A stretch of 22,966 nucleotides of DNA, taken from positions 1 through 22,966 of the forward strand of contig CAIPQY010000440.1 in assembly GCA_903867275.1 (NCBI GenBank), given 5' to 3'. The position numbers and the translations under genes are program-made. The notes below the pieces were generated by a model. The model was not told the origin of the DNA. It was given only the letters and a program-made list of their open reading frames with translations, and made no database searches. Source of the stretch: an uncultured bacterium (GTDB lineage Bacteria; Planctomycetota; Phycisphaerae; Phycisphaerales; SM1A02). Of the stretch, positions 1 to 7,854 are shown in pieces; the stretch's first letter is position 1; each line of letters begins with the position of its first letter.

Positions 1-2
1 CC

Positions 3-242
3 GCCTACACCGAGCTGAACGACCCCGACATCCAGCGCGAGAAGTTCACCGCGCAGCTGCAGGGCATCGACGACGAGGAGAGCACCTTCCGCACGCTCGA
101 CGAGGATTTCCTGGAGTCGCTGAAGGTGGGCATGCCGCCCGCCGGCGGCATGGGTCTGGGCATGGATCGCCTGGTGATGCTGCTCACCAATTCGCCCAGC
201 ATCCGCGACGTGATCTTCTTCCCGCTGCTGAAGAAGCACTGA
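3..242 (+). CDS. lysS: Lysyl-tRNA synthetase, C-terminal fragment (5' end outside window)
   Basis: This is the last 79 residues of a class II aminoacyl-tRNA synthetase that charges tRNA-Lys in the cytoplasm. The fragment begins AYTELNDP and ends PLLKKH. It contains class II motif 3, seen as GMGLGMDRLVMLLT, whose arginine contacts ATP. The preceding stretch with E-E-S-T-F-R-T-L-D-E-D-F is typical of the end of bacterial LysRS. The reading frame is open from the first base of the window, so the start and the anticodon-binding domain lie upstream. The next gene begins 6 nt after the stop, so the two are probably co-transcribed. Motif 3 followed by SIRDVIFFPLLK points to LysRS rather than AspRS or AsnRS. 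Confidence 0.93.
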   Translation, partial: AYTELNDPDIQREKFTAQLQGIDDEESTFRTLDEDFLESLKVGMPPAGGMGLGMDRLVMLLTNSPSIRDVIFFPLLKKH

Positions 243-248
243 GCAGGC

Positions 249-1739
249 ATGAACGCTCCGCGCGCAACGCTGTCGCTGGCATGCCTGCTGGTGGTGGCTG
301 CGCTGCTGGGTGCGCGCGCGGCCGACCGCACCGAACGCTGGTACGAGGTGAAGGTGGCCGGCAGGCTGGCAGGGTGGATGCGATCGGTTGAGGCTGCCGT
401 GCCCGAAGGTTGGCGCACCGAGACCGAGACGCGCCTGCGACTTTCTCGCGGTGGCGTGACGCTGGACATGGTCAACACCGGCTGGATCGTGGAGAGCGCC
501 GACGGCAAGCCGATCAGCGGCGGCCGCACGCAGGTGGGCAGTGGTCAGAGCGTGCGCGTGACGTGGAAGTACGGACCCGATGCTGTCGCGGAACGCACCA
601 TCGAGGGCGCGCGCATCATCGACCGCAAGCTTCCGGCGGTGCCCGCCGACGCCCTGCCCCCGCATGCCGCCGACGTGGCCGCGGACAGGCATCGCAATCT
701 CGGTGACGCGGTGATCACGCAGCTCGTGTTCGAGCCGACGCAGGGCTCGCAGCCCCAGACGGTGGTGAGCACGCGCGGGGCCGAGGAGACGGTGTCGGTC
801 GCGGGCGTGCCCGTGACGGCCACGCGCTGGTCCATGAAGGGAGCGCTCGTGCCACCGGGATCGGCGGAATGGCGCACCGCCGTGGGCGACCTGGTGCGAA
901 GTCTGTCGCCGACCGGGTTGGGTGAGATCGAGAGCATCCTCAGCACCGAGGAGCGTGCCAAGCGCGCGCTGGATCTGGCAGGCGCGCCACCCGAGGTGAT
1001 GGTGGCCAGTTTCGCGCAGCCCGATCGTCCGCTCGCCGATCCAGCCACGCTCCGGCGCATGCGCGTGCGTGTCACGGCCATGCGCGACGCGATTCCCGTG
1101 CCTCCTGAGATGGGGCTGCAGCGAGTGAGCCCCAGCGGCAAGGGCCACGAAATCACGGTCGATCTCGACAAGCCAGCGCAGCCGGCCTTGGTCGCCGAGC
1201 GCGAGGATCCCGCCTATCTCGCGGCCTCGCCCATGATCAACGCGAAGGATCCGCTGCTGATCAAGTTGGCTGCCGCTGCCGTGGCCGACGCGCCTGCGGA
1301 CATGGGGCTGCGTCTCGAGCGGCTGCGCGCCGCCACCTTCCAGCAACTCTCCAGGAAGAATCTCGGCAGCGCGCTGGCCAGCGCCAGCGAGGCCGCGCGC
1401 ACGCGCTCGGGCGACTGCACGGAGCACGCGGTGCTGCTGGCGGCACTGCTGCGTGCGCAGGGCATCCCCTCGCGCGTGGTCGCGGGCCTGGTGTGGTGCG
1501 ACCAGTTCGCCGGCAAGAAGGACGTGTTTGGGTGGCACCTGTGGACCCAGGCGCTGATCGATGGCCGATGGATCGATCTGGATGCCACGCTGCCGCCGGG
1601 CAAGGGGCTGTTTCATCCGGGTCACATCGCGCTCGCGGCCACCGCGCTCAGCGATCCGGCGGGGGATCCATCATGGGCCACGTTGCTTGCGGCACTTGGC
1701 AACCTGCAGGTGGAGGTGCTCGATGGAGCGCGTGAGTGA
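249..1739 (+). CDS. Secreted transglutaminase-like superfamily protein
   Basis: This is a 496-residue protein with a Sec-type signal peptide: a hydrophobic core at about residues 8-22 and a probable cleavage after GARA at 21-24. It is therefore predicted to be exported. Residues 30-340 are a long region I cannot assign. The C-terminal part has the transglutaminase-like fold: SGDCTEHAVLLAALLR with the nucleophile Cys390, HLWTQ with His430, and WIDLDAT with Asp445, giving the Cys-His-Asp triad in the usual order. Family members can be proteases, amidases or cross-linking enzymes, and the substrate cannot be read from sequence. The start lies 6 nt after lysS with only a weak AGG upstream. The 3' end overlaps the nnrD start by 17 nt, so the three genes form one unit. 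Confidence 0.8.
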   Translation: MNAPRATLSLACLLVVAALLGARAADRTERWYEVKVAGRLAGWMRSVEAAVPEGWRTETETRLRLSRGGVTLDMVNTGWIVESADGKPISGGRTQVGSGQSVRVTWKYGPDAVAERTIEGARIIDRKLPAVPADALPPHAADVAADRHRNLGDAVITQLVFEPTQGSQPQTVVSTRGAEETVSVAGVPVTATRWSMKGALVPPGSAEWRTAVGDLVRSLSPTGLGEIESILSTEERAKRALDLAGAPPEVMVASFAQPDRPLADPATLRRMRVRVTAMRDAIPVPPEMGLQRVSPSGKGHEITVDLDKPAQPALVAEREDPAYLAASPMINAKDPLLIKLAAAAVADAPADMGLRLERLRAATFQQLSRKNLGSALASASEAARTRSGDCTEHAVLLAALLRAQGIPSRVVAGLVWCDQFAGKKDVFGWHLWTQALIDGRWIDLDATLPPGKGLFHPGHIALAATALSDPAGDPSWATLLAALGNLQVEVLDGARE

Positions 1740-2631
1740 CGTGCCCCAGCTTCCTGCGCGCGACCCGAATGGCCACAAGGGCACGTTCGGCAGCGTGCTC
1801 GTGATCGGTGGCCACGCGCGCAATCCCGTCATGCTCGGTGGACCGGCGTTGGCCGCTCGCGCGGCGCTGCGCAGTGGATGCGGACTGTGCACGCTCGCCA
1901 TGCCTGCGCCGCTGCTTGCACCCGCCTTGTCGGTGGCCAGCAGCGCCACGGGCTGCGAACTGCCCGTCGACGCGCATGGCGAACTGCTGGCATCCGCGGC
2001 GGCCGAGGCGCTGGATCCCATCATCGAGCGCGCGCAGGCGGTGGTGGTGGGGCCCGGGCTTGGTCGCGGCTTCCCGGTGCAGCAGATGGTGGTGCGGCTT
2101 GCATCCATGGTGCGCGTGCCGCTGGTCATCGATGCCGATGCGCTGAACGCGCTCTCGGAGACGGTGGACTTCGCCACCGACATGAAGGCGCCCATCGTGA
2201 TCACGCCGCATCCCGGCGAGTTCGCGCGCCTCGCGGAGGCGCTGCACATGCATTTGGATGCGGTGGATCCGGCCGCGCGTGCCGCATCGGCGGTGTCGCT
2301 GGCCGCGCGACTTGGCTGCGTGGTGGCCCTCAAGGGCGCGAACACCGTGGTCAGCGACGGCGTGCGCGTTTGGACATGCGATGCCGTGGAACCGGCGCTG
2401 GCCACTGGCGGAAGCGGTGACGCGCTCGCCGGGCTGCTGGGTGGACTCGCGGCGCAGTTCGTGCGTGCGCGGGATGGGGCGCGGCTCGACCTGTTCGAGG
2501 TGACGCGTCTCGCCGTGCAGGTGCACGCCGACAGCGCACGCCTGTGGGCCGCGAAGCACGGACACGCCGGCATGCTTGCGCAGGAGATCGCCGATGGCAT
2601 CCCCGATGCCATGGCTTCCATGCGCGCGTGA
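1723..2631 (+). CDS. nnrD: ADP-dependent (S)-NAD(P)H-hydrate dehydratase
   Basis: This cytoplasmic 302-residue enzyme of the carbohydrate-kinase-like (YjeF C-terminal) family repairs damaged NADHX and NADPHX by ADP-dependent dehydration. Supporting motifs are HKGTFGSVLVIGG near the N-terminus, AARAALRSGCGL, VVVGPGLGRG, VIDADALNAL, ITPHPGEFARL, ALKGANTVV, and the nucleotide-site loop ATGGSGDALAGLLGGLAAQ with the expected Asp at about residue 233. The N-terminal epimerase (NnrE) domain found in fused homologues is absent, so the epimerase must be encoded elsewhere. I chose the ATG at 1723 because GGAGG at 1712-1716 lies 6 nt upstream. The frame is open further upstream, but that part reads as a shadow of the preceding gene. 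It is translated from inside the end of the transglutaminase gene. Confidence 0.9.
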   Translation: MERVSDVPQLPARDPNGHKGTFGSVLVIGGHARNPVMLGGPALAARAALRSGCGLCTLAMPAPLLAPALSVASSATGCELPVDAHGELLASAAAEALDPIIERAQAVVVGPGLGRGFPVQQMVVRLASMVRVPLVIDADALNALSETVDFATDMKAPIVITPHPGEFARLAEALHMHLDAVDPAARAASAVSLAARLGCVVALKGANTVVSDGVRVWTCDAVEPALATGGSGDALAGLLGGLAAQFVRARDGARLDLFEVTRLAVQVHADSARLWAAKHGHAGMLAQEIADGIPDAMASMRA

Positions 2632-2669
2632 TCGGTGGATCTGTCCCAATTCCGTCCATGTGCCGCCGA

Positions 2670-2675
2670 TAGACT
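2670..2675 (+). promoter_or_regulatory. -10 box (TAGACT) of a leaderless promoter for the YhaM-like gene
   Basis: TAGACT is followed by seven bases (ccaccgc) and then ATG at 2683. The same TANNNT-7 nt-start arrangement occurs before three other unit-heading genes here (5844, 7396 and 22442). It places the expected transcription start at or next to the A of the ATG. No convincing -35 hexamer was seen. The box lies in the short gap after nnrD. Confidence 0.55.
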
Positions 2676-2682
2676 CCACCGC

Positions 2683-3711
2683 ATGACCGCCAAGACGAAC
2701 GAAGGCACGACCATGCCGCACGTGCCCATCCGCGACCTGCAGCCCGCCACCTACGTGAATGGGGTGTACTCGCTGGTCAATCCGCAGGTGGGCATCACCC
2801 GCGCCGGCAAGCCCTTCTTCAAGGCCCTCATCCGTGACGCCACCGGCGAGGTGCCCGTGCGGGTGTGGACCTTCGAGGAGGCCAGCATGCCCGAGGTCAC
2901 GCGCACCGGCTTCGTCTTCGTGAGCGGCCAGACGCAGAACTACAACGGTCAGGTGCAGATGATCGCCGAGACCATCCGCGGCGTGGATGTCGAAGAGAAG
3001 GATCTCGCTCGCCTGCTGCCCGCCACCAAGGGCGACATTCAGGGCATGATGGACGAGGTGTCGGCTCTGCTTCGTTCCATGAAGCACCCCGGCATGCTTG
3101 CGCTGGCCGAGCAGTATCTGGCCACCGCCGCGCTCATGGATCGCTTCCGCAGCGCACCGGCCGCGGTGAGCGTGCATCACGCGTTCCTGGGCGGGTTGTT
3201 GGAGCACACGCTGCAGTTGATGAAGCTGGCGGATGTCATGTTGCCGCTCTATCCGGCGCTCAACCGAGATCTGGTGCTCATGGGACTTTTCCTGCACGAC
3301 CTCGGCAAGACCGCCGAGCTGGAATGGGAGAAGGGCTTCACCTACACCGCCGACGGCAACCTGATCGGTCACGTGGTGCGTGGCGCGGTGTGGCTGCATG
3401 GCATGGCCGCCAAGGCCGCCGCCGAGCGTGGCGCCGCGCTGCCGCCCGATGCGCTGCGCGTGCTCATGCACATGATCGTCAGCCACCATGGTGAACTTGC
3501 GCATGGCGCCGCCAAGGTGCCCAGCACGCCGGAGTCCATGTTCGTGGCCATGCTCGACAACCTCGACGCCAAGGTGGCCACCACGCTGGTGGCTGCAGCG
3601 CGCGAAAAGGGCGATTCGCACGAGCCCGGCCACGAGTTCAGCGACAAGGTGTGGGCGCTCGACGTGAAGGTGTATCGCCCCGATCCGTTGCAGGGTCCTG
3701 GCGCGGCCTGA
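2683..3711 (+). CDS. YhaM-like 3'-to-5' exoribonuclease (OB-fold plus HD domain)
   Basis: The protein is 342 residues from this start. An N-terminal OB-fold nucleic-acid-binding part (roughly residues 15-105, including VRVWTFEEA and GQTQNYNGQVQ) precedes an HD phosphohydrolase domain. The HD domain shows HHAFLGGLLEHTLQLMKLA, the metal-binding LHDLGK with His205-Asp206, HMIVSHHGELAHGA, and TPESMFVAMLDNLDAK. The same order is known from Bacillus YhaM, a Mn-dependent 3' exonuclease acting on RNA and single-stranded DNA. I prefer ATG 2683 because a TAGACT box lies exactly 7 nt upstream. ATG 2713, preceded by a weak GAAGG, would give 332 residues and cannot be excluded. The stop abuts the stop of the convergent gene with no spacer. 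Confidence 0.85.
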   Translation: MTAKTNEGTTMPHVPIRDLQPATYVNGVYSLVNPQVGITRAGKPFFKALIRDATGEVPVRVWTFEEASMPEVTRTGFVFVSGQTQNYNGQVQMIAETIRGVDVEEKDLARLLPATKGDIQGMMDEVSALLRSMKHPGMLALAEQYLATAALMDRFRSAPAAVSVHHAFLGGLLEHTLQLMKLADVMLPLYPALNRDLVLMGLFLHDLGKTAELEWEKGFTYTADGNLIGHVVRGAVWLHGMAAKAAAERGAALPPDALRVLMHMIVSHHGELAHGAAKVPSTPESMFVAMLDNLDAKVATTLVAAAREKGDSHEPGHEFSDKVWALDVKVYRPDPLQGPGAA

Positions 3712-5055
3712 TCACGCTCGGGCGCGTCGTTCGGCTTCGTCGCGCAGCGCTTCCATGGCGATCGGCGGCAGCAGCGCGAAGCACCATGTGCGGCGCGCAG
3801 CCAGTTCGCGCGACTGCCGTGCCGCCGCGGCCGAAGCCTCCAGTGCCTGCAGCGATTCCAGATCGCCGGCGCGATGCATGCGCGCTTCGTTGCGCTCTGA
3901 CAGCATGTCGCGAAACAGCGTGCGACGCCGCGCGTCACCCCGAGGCAGTGCCGCGATCATGTCCAGCGCACGGCGCCGCGCCGGGCTCGGTCCGGTGCCG
4001 CCGCCCGCGAGCAGGTGCGGATCGCACCAGGCGCGTCGGAAGGGCATGGGCGTCACCCCATCGTGCGTGTCGCTGGGTGCCGGCAACGACAGACGCGCGT
4101 TCGCGCTCACCACATCGAAGGCGGGCGGCACCCATCCCAGCCAGCCGCGGAACCATCGGTCGGTGGCCGATTCGTACACGCCGCCGCCAAGTCCGTGCAC
4201 GAATCGATCCGCGAGCGCCGTGCGCGCCAAGGCACTCATCAGGAACGCGCGTGGCACCACCGGCGTTCCCGCCTGAAGGGCCTGCGACACCTGTGCGGCA
4301 TTCGCGCGCACGCGTTCGCCCTGCGAACCGATCAGCCAGACCGGCAATTCCACCGAACCTTCGTGCATGCGCAATGCGCGCGCCGCGCGTGGGGCCGATG
4401 CGAGCGCCGCGTTGAATGCCTGCGCGCAGGCCGCCGGATCGGCCAGCATGCGTTCCACCAGCCGCTGCGCCAGCGAGGTGCGCATGAGGTCGCTCGCGCG
4501 CACCAGGCGTGGCGTGGGCAGCCAGGGTGCGGCGCATTGCAGCAGGGCTGCCGCGCCCTGCATGGCGGCATCGGTGTGCGTGCGTTGCTGCAGCAGGGCG
4601 GTCTCGATCGCGCGCAGGGCGTGTGCCACGGCATCCGTGGTGCCCTCGCCCGGTTCGATCGGTCGTGGGCGGAAGGCCGGACAGCGCATGCCGGCGGTTT
4701 CCCCGCCCGCAACCGCGAAACGATGTCCGCGCACGCCCCACCATCCATCCGCGCGGCGGAAGGGCCACTCCACGACCATGCCGTCGAATCCATCCTGATC
4801 CACCACCAGATGCACCGCTTCAGCGCCTTCACGCGTCGCCACGGCCTGTGCCCACAGGTTCTTCGCCAGGATGCCTGCATGCCAGCACTCGCTCTGATGA
4901 CCGCTGGCGATCACCGGTCGGTCCGGCAACCCCAGCGCCGCGCGCGCTTCGCTTCGCCAGGTCTCGATCGGCTTGCCTTCAACACGGTCGGGCGCGGCAG
5001 CCAGTGCGTGGCCGGGTCGCACCACCAGTTCCACGCCGGCGGTGGTCGTGGTCAT
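3712..5055 (-). CDS. Uncharacterised protein with distant resemblance to BshC (putative cysteine ligase)
   Basis: I do not firmly recognise this 447-residue protein. It has no signal peptide or membrane segment. Residues 47-92 show a hydrophobic strand, then SGHQ (51-54), then AGILAKNLWAQ and VHLVVDQDGFDG (81-92). This recalls the GQQ, GPLY..K and EDHD landmarks near the N-terminus of BshC, the enzyme thought to add cysteine to GlcN-malate in bacillithiol synthesis. Residues 266-303 (VVPRAFLMSALARTALADRF, then GLGGGVYES) recall BshC's conserved RP..Q..LLP and GGP.E.AY block. BshC is about 540 residues, so this version is shorter. The start overlaps the glycosyltransferase stop by 4 nt (ATGA), indicating translational coupling. 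A planctomycete-specific protein of other function is equally possible. Confidence 0.55.
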   Translation of the reverse strand: MTTTTAGVELVVRPGHALAAAPDRVEGKPIETWRSEARAALGLPDRPVIASGHQSECWHAGILAKNLWAQAVATREGAEAVHLVVDQDGFDGMVVEWPFRRADGWWGVRGHRFAVAGGETAGMRCPAFRPRPIEPGEGTTDAVAHALRAIETALLQQRTHTDAAMQGAAALLQCAAPWLPTPRLVRASDLMRTSLAQRLVERMLADPAACAQAFNAALASAPRAARALRMHEGSVELPVWLIGSQGERVRANAAQVSQALQAGTPVVPRAFLMSALARTALADRFVHGLGGGVYESATDRWFRGWLGWVPPAFDVVSANARLSLPAPSDTHDGVTPMPFRRAWCDPHLLAGGGTGPSPARRRALDMIAALPRGDARRRTLFRDMLSERNEARMHRAGDLESLQALEASAAAARQSRELAARRTWCFALLPPIAMEALRDEAERRARA

Positions 5056-5831
5056 CCGTCCTGTGCGTCCTGCTTCGAGATCGCGGCCAGCAGCCCTCGC
5101 GTGGCCGCGGATGACAGGCGACGACGGCAGCGCTGCAGTTCGCGGTGCATGGTTTCGCGATACACCCGCAACCGACGCTCGGGATCATCCAGATCGCCGC
5201 CGAAGGTGCGGTTCAGATCCTTGTAGATGCGGCGCACCGGAATCTCGCGCACGCGCAGTCCGTTCGCCGCGGCCTGCACCCAGAACTGCAGCGGAAAGTC
5301 GTAGCCATCCACGCTCAGGGTGAGGTTGCGCGTTGCGCCAACGCGATAGGCCTTGAAGCCGCAGAAGGCGTCGGTGATGCCGAGCCCCAGGCGCTGGTTC
5401 AGTTCCGCCGTGATCGACTCGTTCACCTTGCGCCGCGCGGCAGGCGCGTCATCGTCGCCCGCGTCGTCGCGCAGGTAGCGGCTGCCGCTCACCACGTCGG
5501 CGTCACCCTGCTCGATCGCGTGCACGAAGTCGGGGATCTGCGCCGGCTCATGCTGCTCGTCGCAGTCCATGGTGATCACCCAGGCGTAGCCGTCGTGTTC
5601 GGCACGCTGCAGGATTTCCTGCATGGCGCGACCGTAGCCACGGTTGCGGCCGTGTCGGATCACCTCCACGCGGTGGCGGGCCAGCATGGTGGGTGTCTCG
5701 TCGGTGCTTCCGTCATCCACCACCAGCACATCGCGTGCAAAGTCCTGCACGCGTCGCAGCACCCGGTCGATCGTGGCGGCCTCGTTGAACACGGGGATCG
5801 CCAGCAGGATGGATGAGCGGTCGGTGGACAT
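5052..5831 (-). CDS. Family 2 glycosyltransferase (dolichol/polyprenyl-phosphate sugar synthase type)
   Basis: This is a 259-residue GT-A fold inverting glycosyltransferase. Visible motifs are LLAIPVFNEA (9-18), the nucleotide-sugar site VVDDGSTDET (37-46), NRGYGRAMQ (63-71), the metal-binding DCD at 89-91 inside ITMDCDEQHEP, SGSRYL, and the acceptor-side DAFCGFKAYR. No membrane helices are visible, unlike GT2 members with GtrA-like or PMT-like tails, so it is probably cytoplasmic or peripheral. The sugar donor and acceptor cannot be read from sequence. There is no Shine-Dalgarno motif. Instead TACGCT lies 7 nt before the ATG, suggesting leaderless translation. It is the first gene of a two-gene unit with the BshC-like gene. 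Confidence 0.85.
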   Translation of the reverse strand: MSTDRSSILLAIPVFNEAATIDRVLRRVQDFARDVLVVDDGSTDETPTMLARHRVEVIRHGRNRGYGRAMQEILQRAEHDGYAWVITMDCDEQHEPAQIPDFVHAIEQGDADVVSGSRYLRDDAGDDDAPAARRKVNESITAELNQRLGLGITDAFCGFKAYRVGATRNLTLSVDGYDFPLQFWVQAAANGLRVREIPVRRIYKDLNRTFGGDLDDPERRLRVYRETMHRELQRCRRRLSSAATRGLLAAISKQDAQDG

Positions 5832-5838
5832 GGCGTGC

Positions 5839-5844
5839 AGCGTA
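5839..5844 (-). promoter_or_regulatory. -10 box (TACGCT) of a leaderless promoter for the GT2 gene
   Basis: On the minus strand TACGCT is followed by gcacgcc (7 nt) and then the ATG at 5831-5829. TTCAAC lies 17 nt upstream of the box and is a weak -35 candidate (3 of 6 match TTGACA). The spacing is identical to that before the YhaM-like gene, the secreted-protein gene and pheS. Confidence 0.55.
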
Positions 5845-5894
5845 GGGGTTCGGAGCGATCCGTTGAAGCGAAATCCGCGGATCGGTTGGAGGGT

Positions 5895-7384
5895 TCAGGG
5901 ATCGAGGCCCAGCGCATTCCAGCGCTTCTGCACCTCCTGCGTGGTGCTGGGGTGGTGTGGGTGCCATCCGGCTCCATGCGGTCGATGCGTGTGCCGCGAG
6001 CGTCGGTCCGCTCTTCGTAGGCCGGCGCGTCGGGATTCACGCGCACCTGCAGCGTGCGCGAGCCGTCCTCCGCGGTGCGCCAGGCGAAGGGTCGCTGGCA
6101 CAGGCGCAGCGCGCTTGCATCGAGCGCGTACACGATGGCCTCGCCGTCTGGCTCCGCGCCGCGCGGCAGCACCTGCGCCAGCGACATGGCCAGCGCCTGC
6201 GGCAGATAGGCGGTCGGCGGCAACTCCCAGTTCTGCGGCTCCTCCGCCACGCCTTCGTTCTGCGACGACACGATCAGCTCGCGGCCGGGCGAGCCGTCCG
6301 CGCGCCGTCCGCGGATGCCCAACTGACTGAAGTGGGTGTCCGGTCCCACGCCGCGCTGTGTGCTGCGCACGGACCAGGCTTCGGCCCCCATGTCGAAGGC
6401 CACCCAGTATCGAGCCTGCGTCTCCACGCGGTTCACGCCATCGGGACTGAAGGTGCGTGCGGCAATCTTCAGCAGCAGCCCCGGCTCGGCATTCGATGCA
6501 TCACGCTGCGCCGTCAAGCCGCCGATCGCCGCATCCGCGCGCATGCCCTTGCCAAGCGAGGTTTCCACCCAGCCCACTTCCTGTTCCGAGCCATCAGGCA
6601 ATCGGCGCCAGATGCGATGCATCACCGGCTTGGTGTCCGCAGCGGCGATCGCCTTCAGGCGTTCGGGGGTGAGGCTCTTCACGATGGCAGCGCCGCGATC
6701 CAGTTGCGCAGCGCGCGCGGCCTGCAGTTCGCGTGGATCCACCACGGTGGCTGTCGCGAAGCTCGCGTCCAGCGACGATTCCACATCGGCGAAGTTCTGC
6801 ATCGAGGTCACCGCACCAAGGCTCACGAAGATGCCCTCGCCGTTGTCGACCACCATCCATCCGGCCACGTTCGTGATGTTGTCGCGTGTGGCACCAGCCC
6901 ACACGATGCGCGCATTGCGTCCGGACACTTTCGCGTCGCGCTCGGACAGCGTCTTCACCGTCGCGCCGCCGATCGCCAGATTGCCCACCGCACCTTGCAG
7001 CTGCTTGGCGCAGTCGGTCTTCGGGTCCGGTGCAAAGGCCATCTGAACGCGCATGCTCCAGGGCGGCTGTCCGGGTCCGGACTCCACCTGCCAGGCGGGG
7101 AACTCTTCCGCGACCATGCGTCGCACGCTGGCGCCAAGCGGCAAGCGCATTGAGAGGCCAATGGCGGTGAATTCAAATGGTTTGGTTTCCAGTGTTGGGG
7201 TGTCCAAATCCTTCGCGGGGGGATTCTTTTCCGCCGATGCAGGACTTTGAGTCCCAATAACCTTCGATTTATCGGTAATTGTTGCGTTGCGGGGCTTCGC
7301 AGCGTCGCCACTTGCGGTCGAGGGGGGCGCGGCGTGCGCGAGAAGGCCTGAAAGAAGGGGGGCAACAAGGCATGCCAAGTTCAT
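5895..7384 (-). CDS. Secreted protein of unknown function with a probable one-base frameshift
   Basis: I do not recognise the family. From ATG 7384 the product starts MNLACLVAPLLSGLLAHAA, a signal peptide probably cleaved after HAA. A Ser/Pro/Lys-rich linker to about residue 70 follows, then some 400 residues with no motif I can name. As read, the frame runs past 5895 and overlaps the GT2 gene for 172 nt with poor third-position GC. One extra base in the G4 run at 5949-5952 would restore a frame ending QEVQKRWNALGLDP and stopping at 5895, with nearly every third position G or C. The intact product would be 496 residues. It could be a sequencing error or a real mutation. TAGATT lies 7 nt before the ATG and no ribosome binding site is visible, so translation is probably leaderless. 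Confidence 0.7.
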
Positions 7385-7390
7385 GAAGTG

Positions 7391-7396
7391 GAATCT
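7391..7396 (-). promoter_or_regulatory. -10 box (TAGATT) of a leaderless promoter for the secreted-protein gene
   Basis: On the minus strand TAGATT is followed by ccacttc (7 nt) and then the ATG at 7384-7382. The arrangement matches the other three leaderless candidates in this window, and both the hexamer and the following CCAC resemble the box before the YhaM-like gene. No clear -35 is seen. The S10 promoter fires in the opposite direction from the same intergenic region. Confidence 0.55.
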
Positions 7397-7413
7397 ACCC
7401 GCGAATGCACCCC

Positions 7414-7441
7414 TTGACGGACTCGGGGATTTGGGTAACTT
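7414..7441 (+). promoter_or_regulatory. Sigma-70-type promoter for the S10-spc-alpha ribosomal cluster
   Basis: TTGACG at 7414-7419 is separated by 16 nt from TAACTT at 7436-7441. The first differs from consensus TTGACA at one position and the second fits TANNNT. Transcription would start near 7448, leaving a 5' leader of about 80 nt before rpsJ. This is the only strong -35/-10 pair I found upstream of the ribosomal cluster. The rest of the leader shows no obvious terminator-like stem. Confidence 0.6.
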
Positions 7442-7526
7442 TGTCCGTTCTCGCCATTGCCGACTGCGATGGGCACGGTGCCCGCAGCGACAAGGCATGA
7501 CTCGTGACGCAAGAGCAGGAAACGCC

Positions 7527-7835
<309 letters not shown>

Positions 7836-7854
7836 TTCGCAAGGAATTCACCCA

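Noticed and set aside
1648..3633. A 661-codon open frame on the minus strand opposite nnrD and the YhaM-like gene
   Set aside because: It is antisense to two recognised genes. Its product is rich in His, Gly, Arg and Gln, which is typical of the complement of GC-rich coding sequence, and no domain is recognisable.
3712..5831. A canonical bacillithiol biosynthesis operon
   Set aside because: The glycosyltransferase is GT2 rather than the GT4 BshA, no BshB-like deacetylase is present, and the BshC resemblance is only distant.
5660..5894. Apparent C-terminal extension of the secreted protein into the glycosyltransferase gene
   Set aside because: Third-position GC collapses after the G4 run, and the extension overlaps a well-supported gene. 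The shifted frame ends naturally at 5895.
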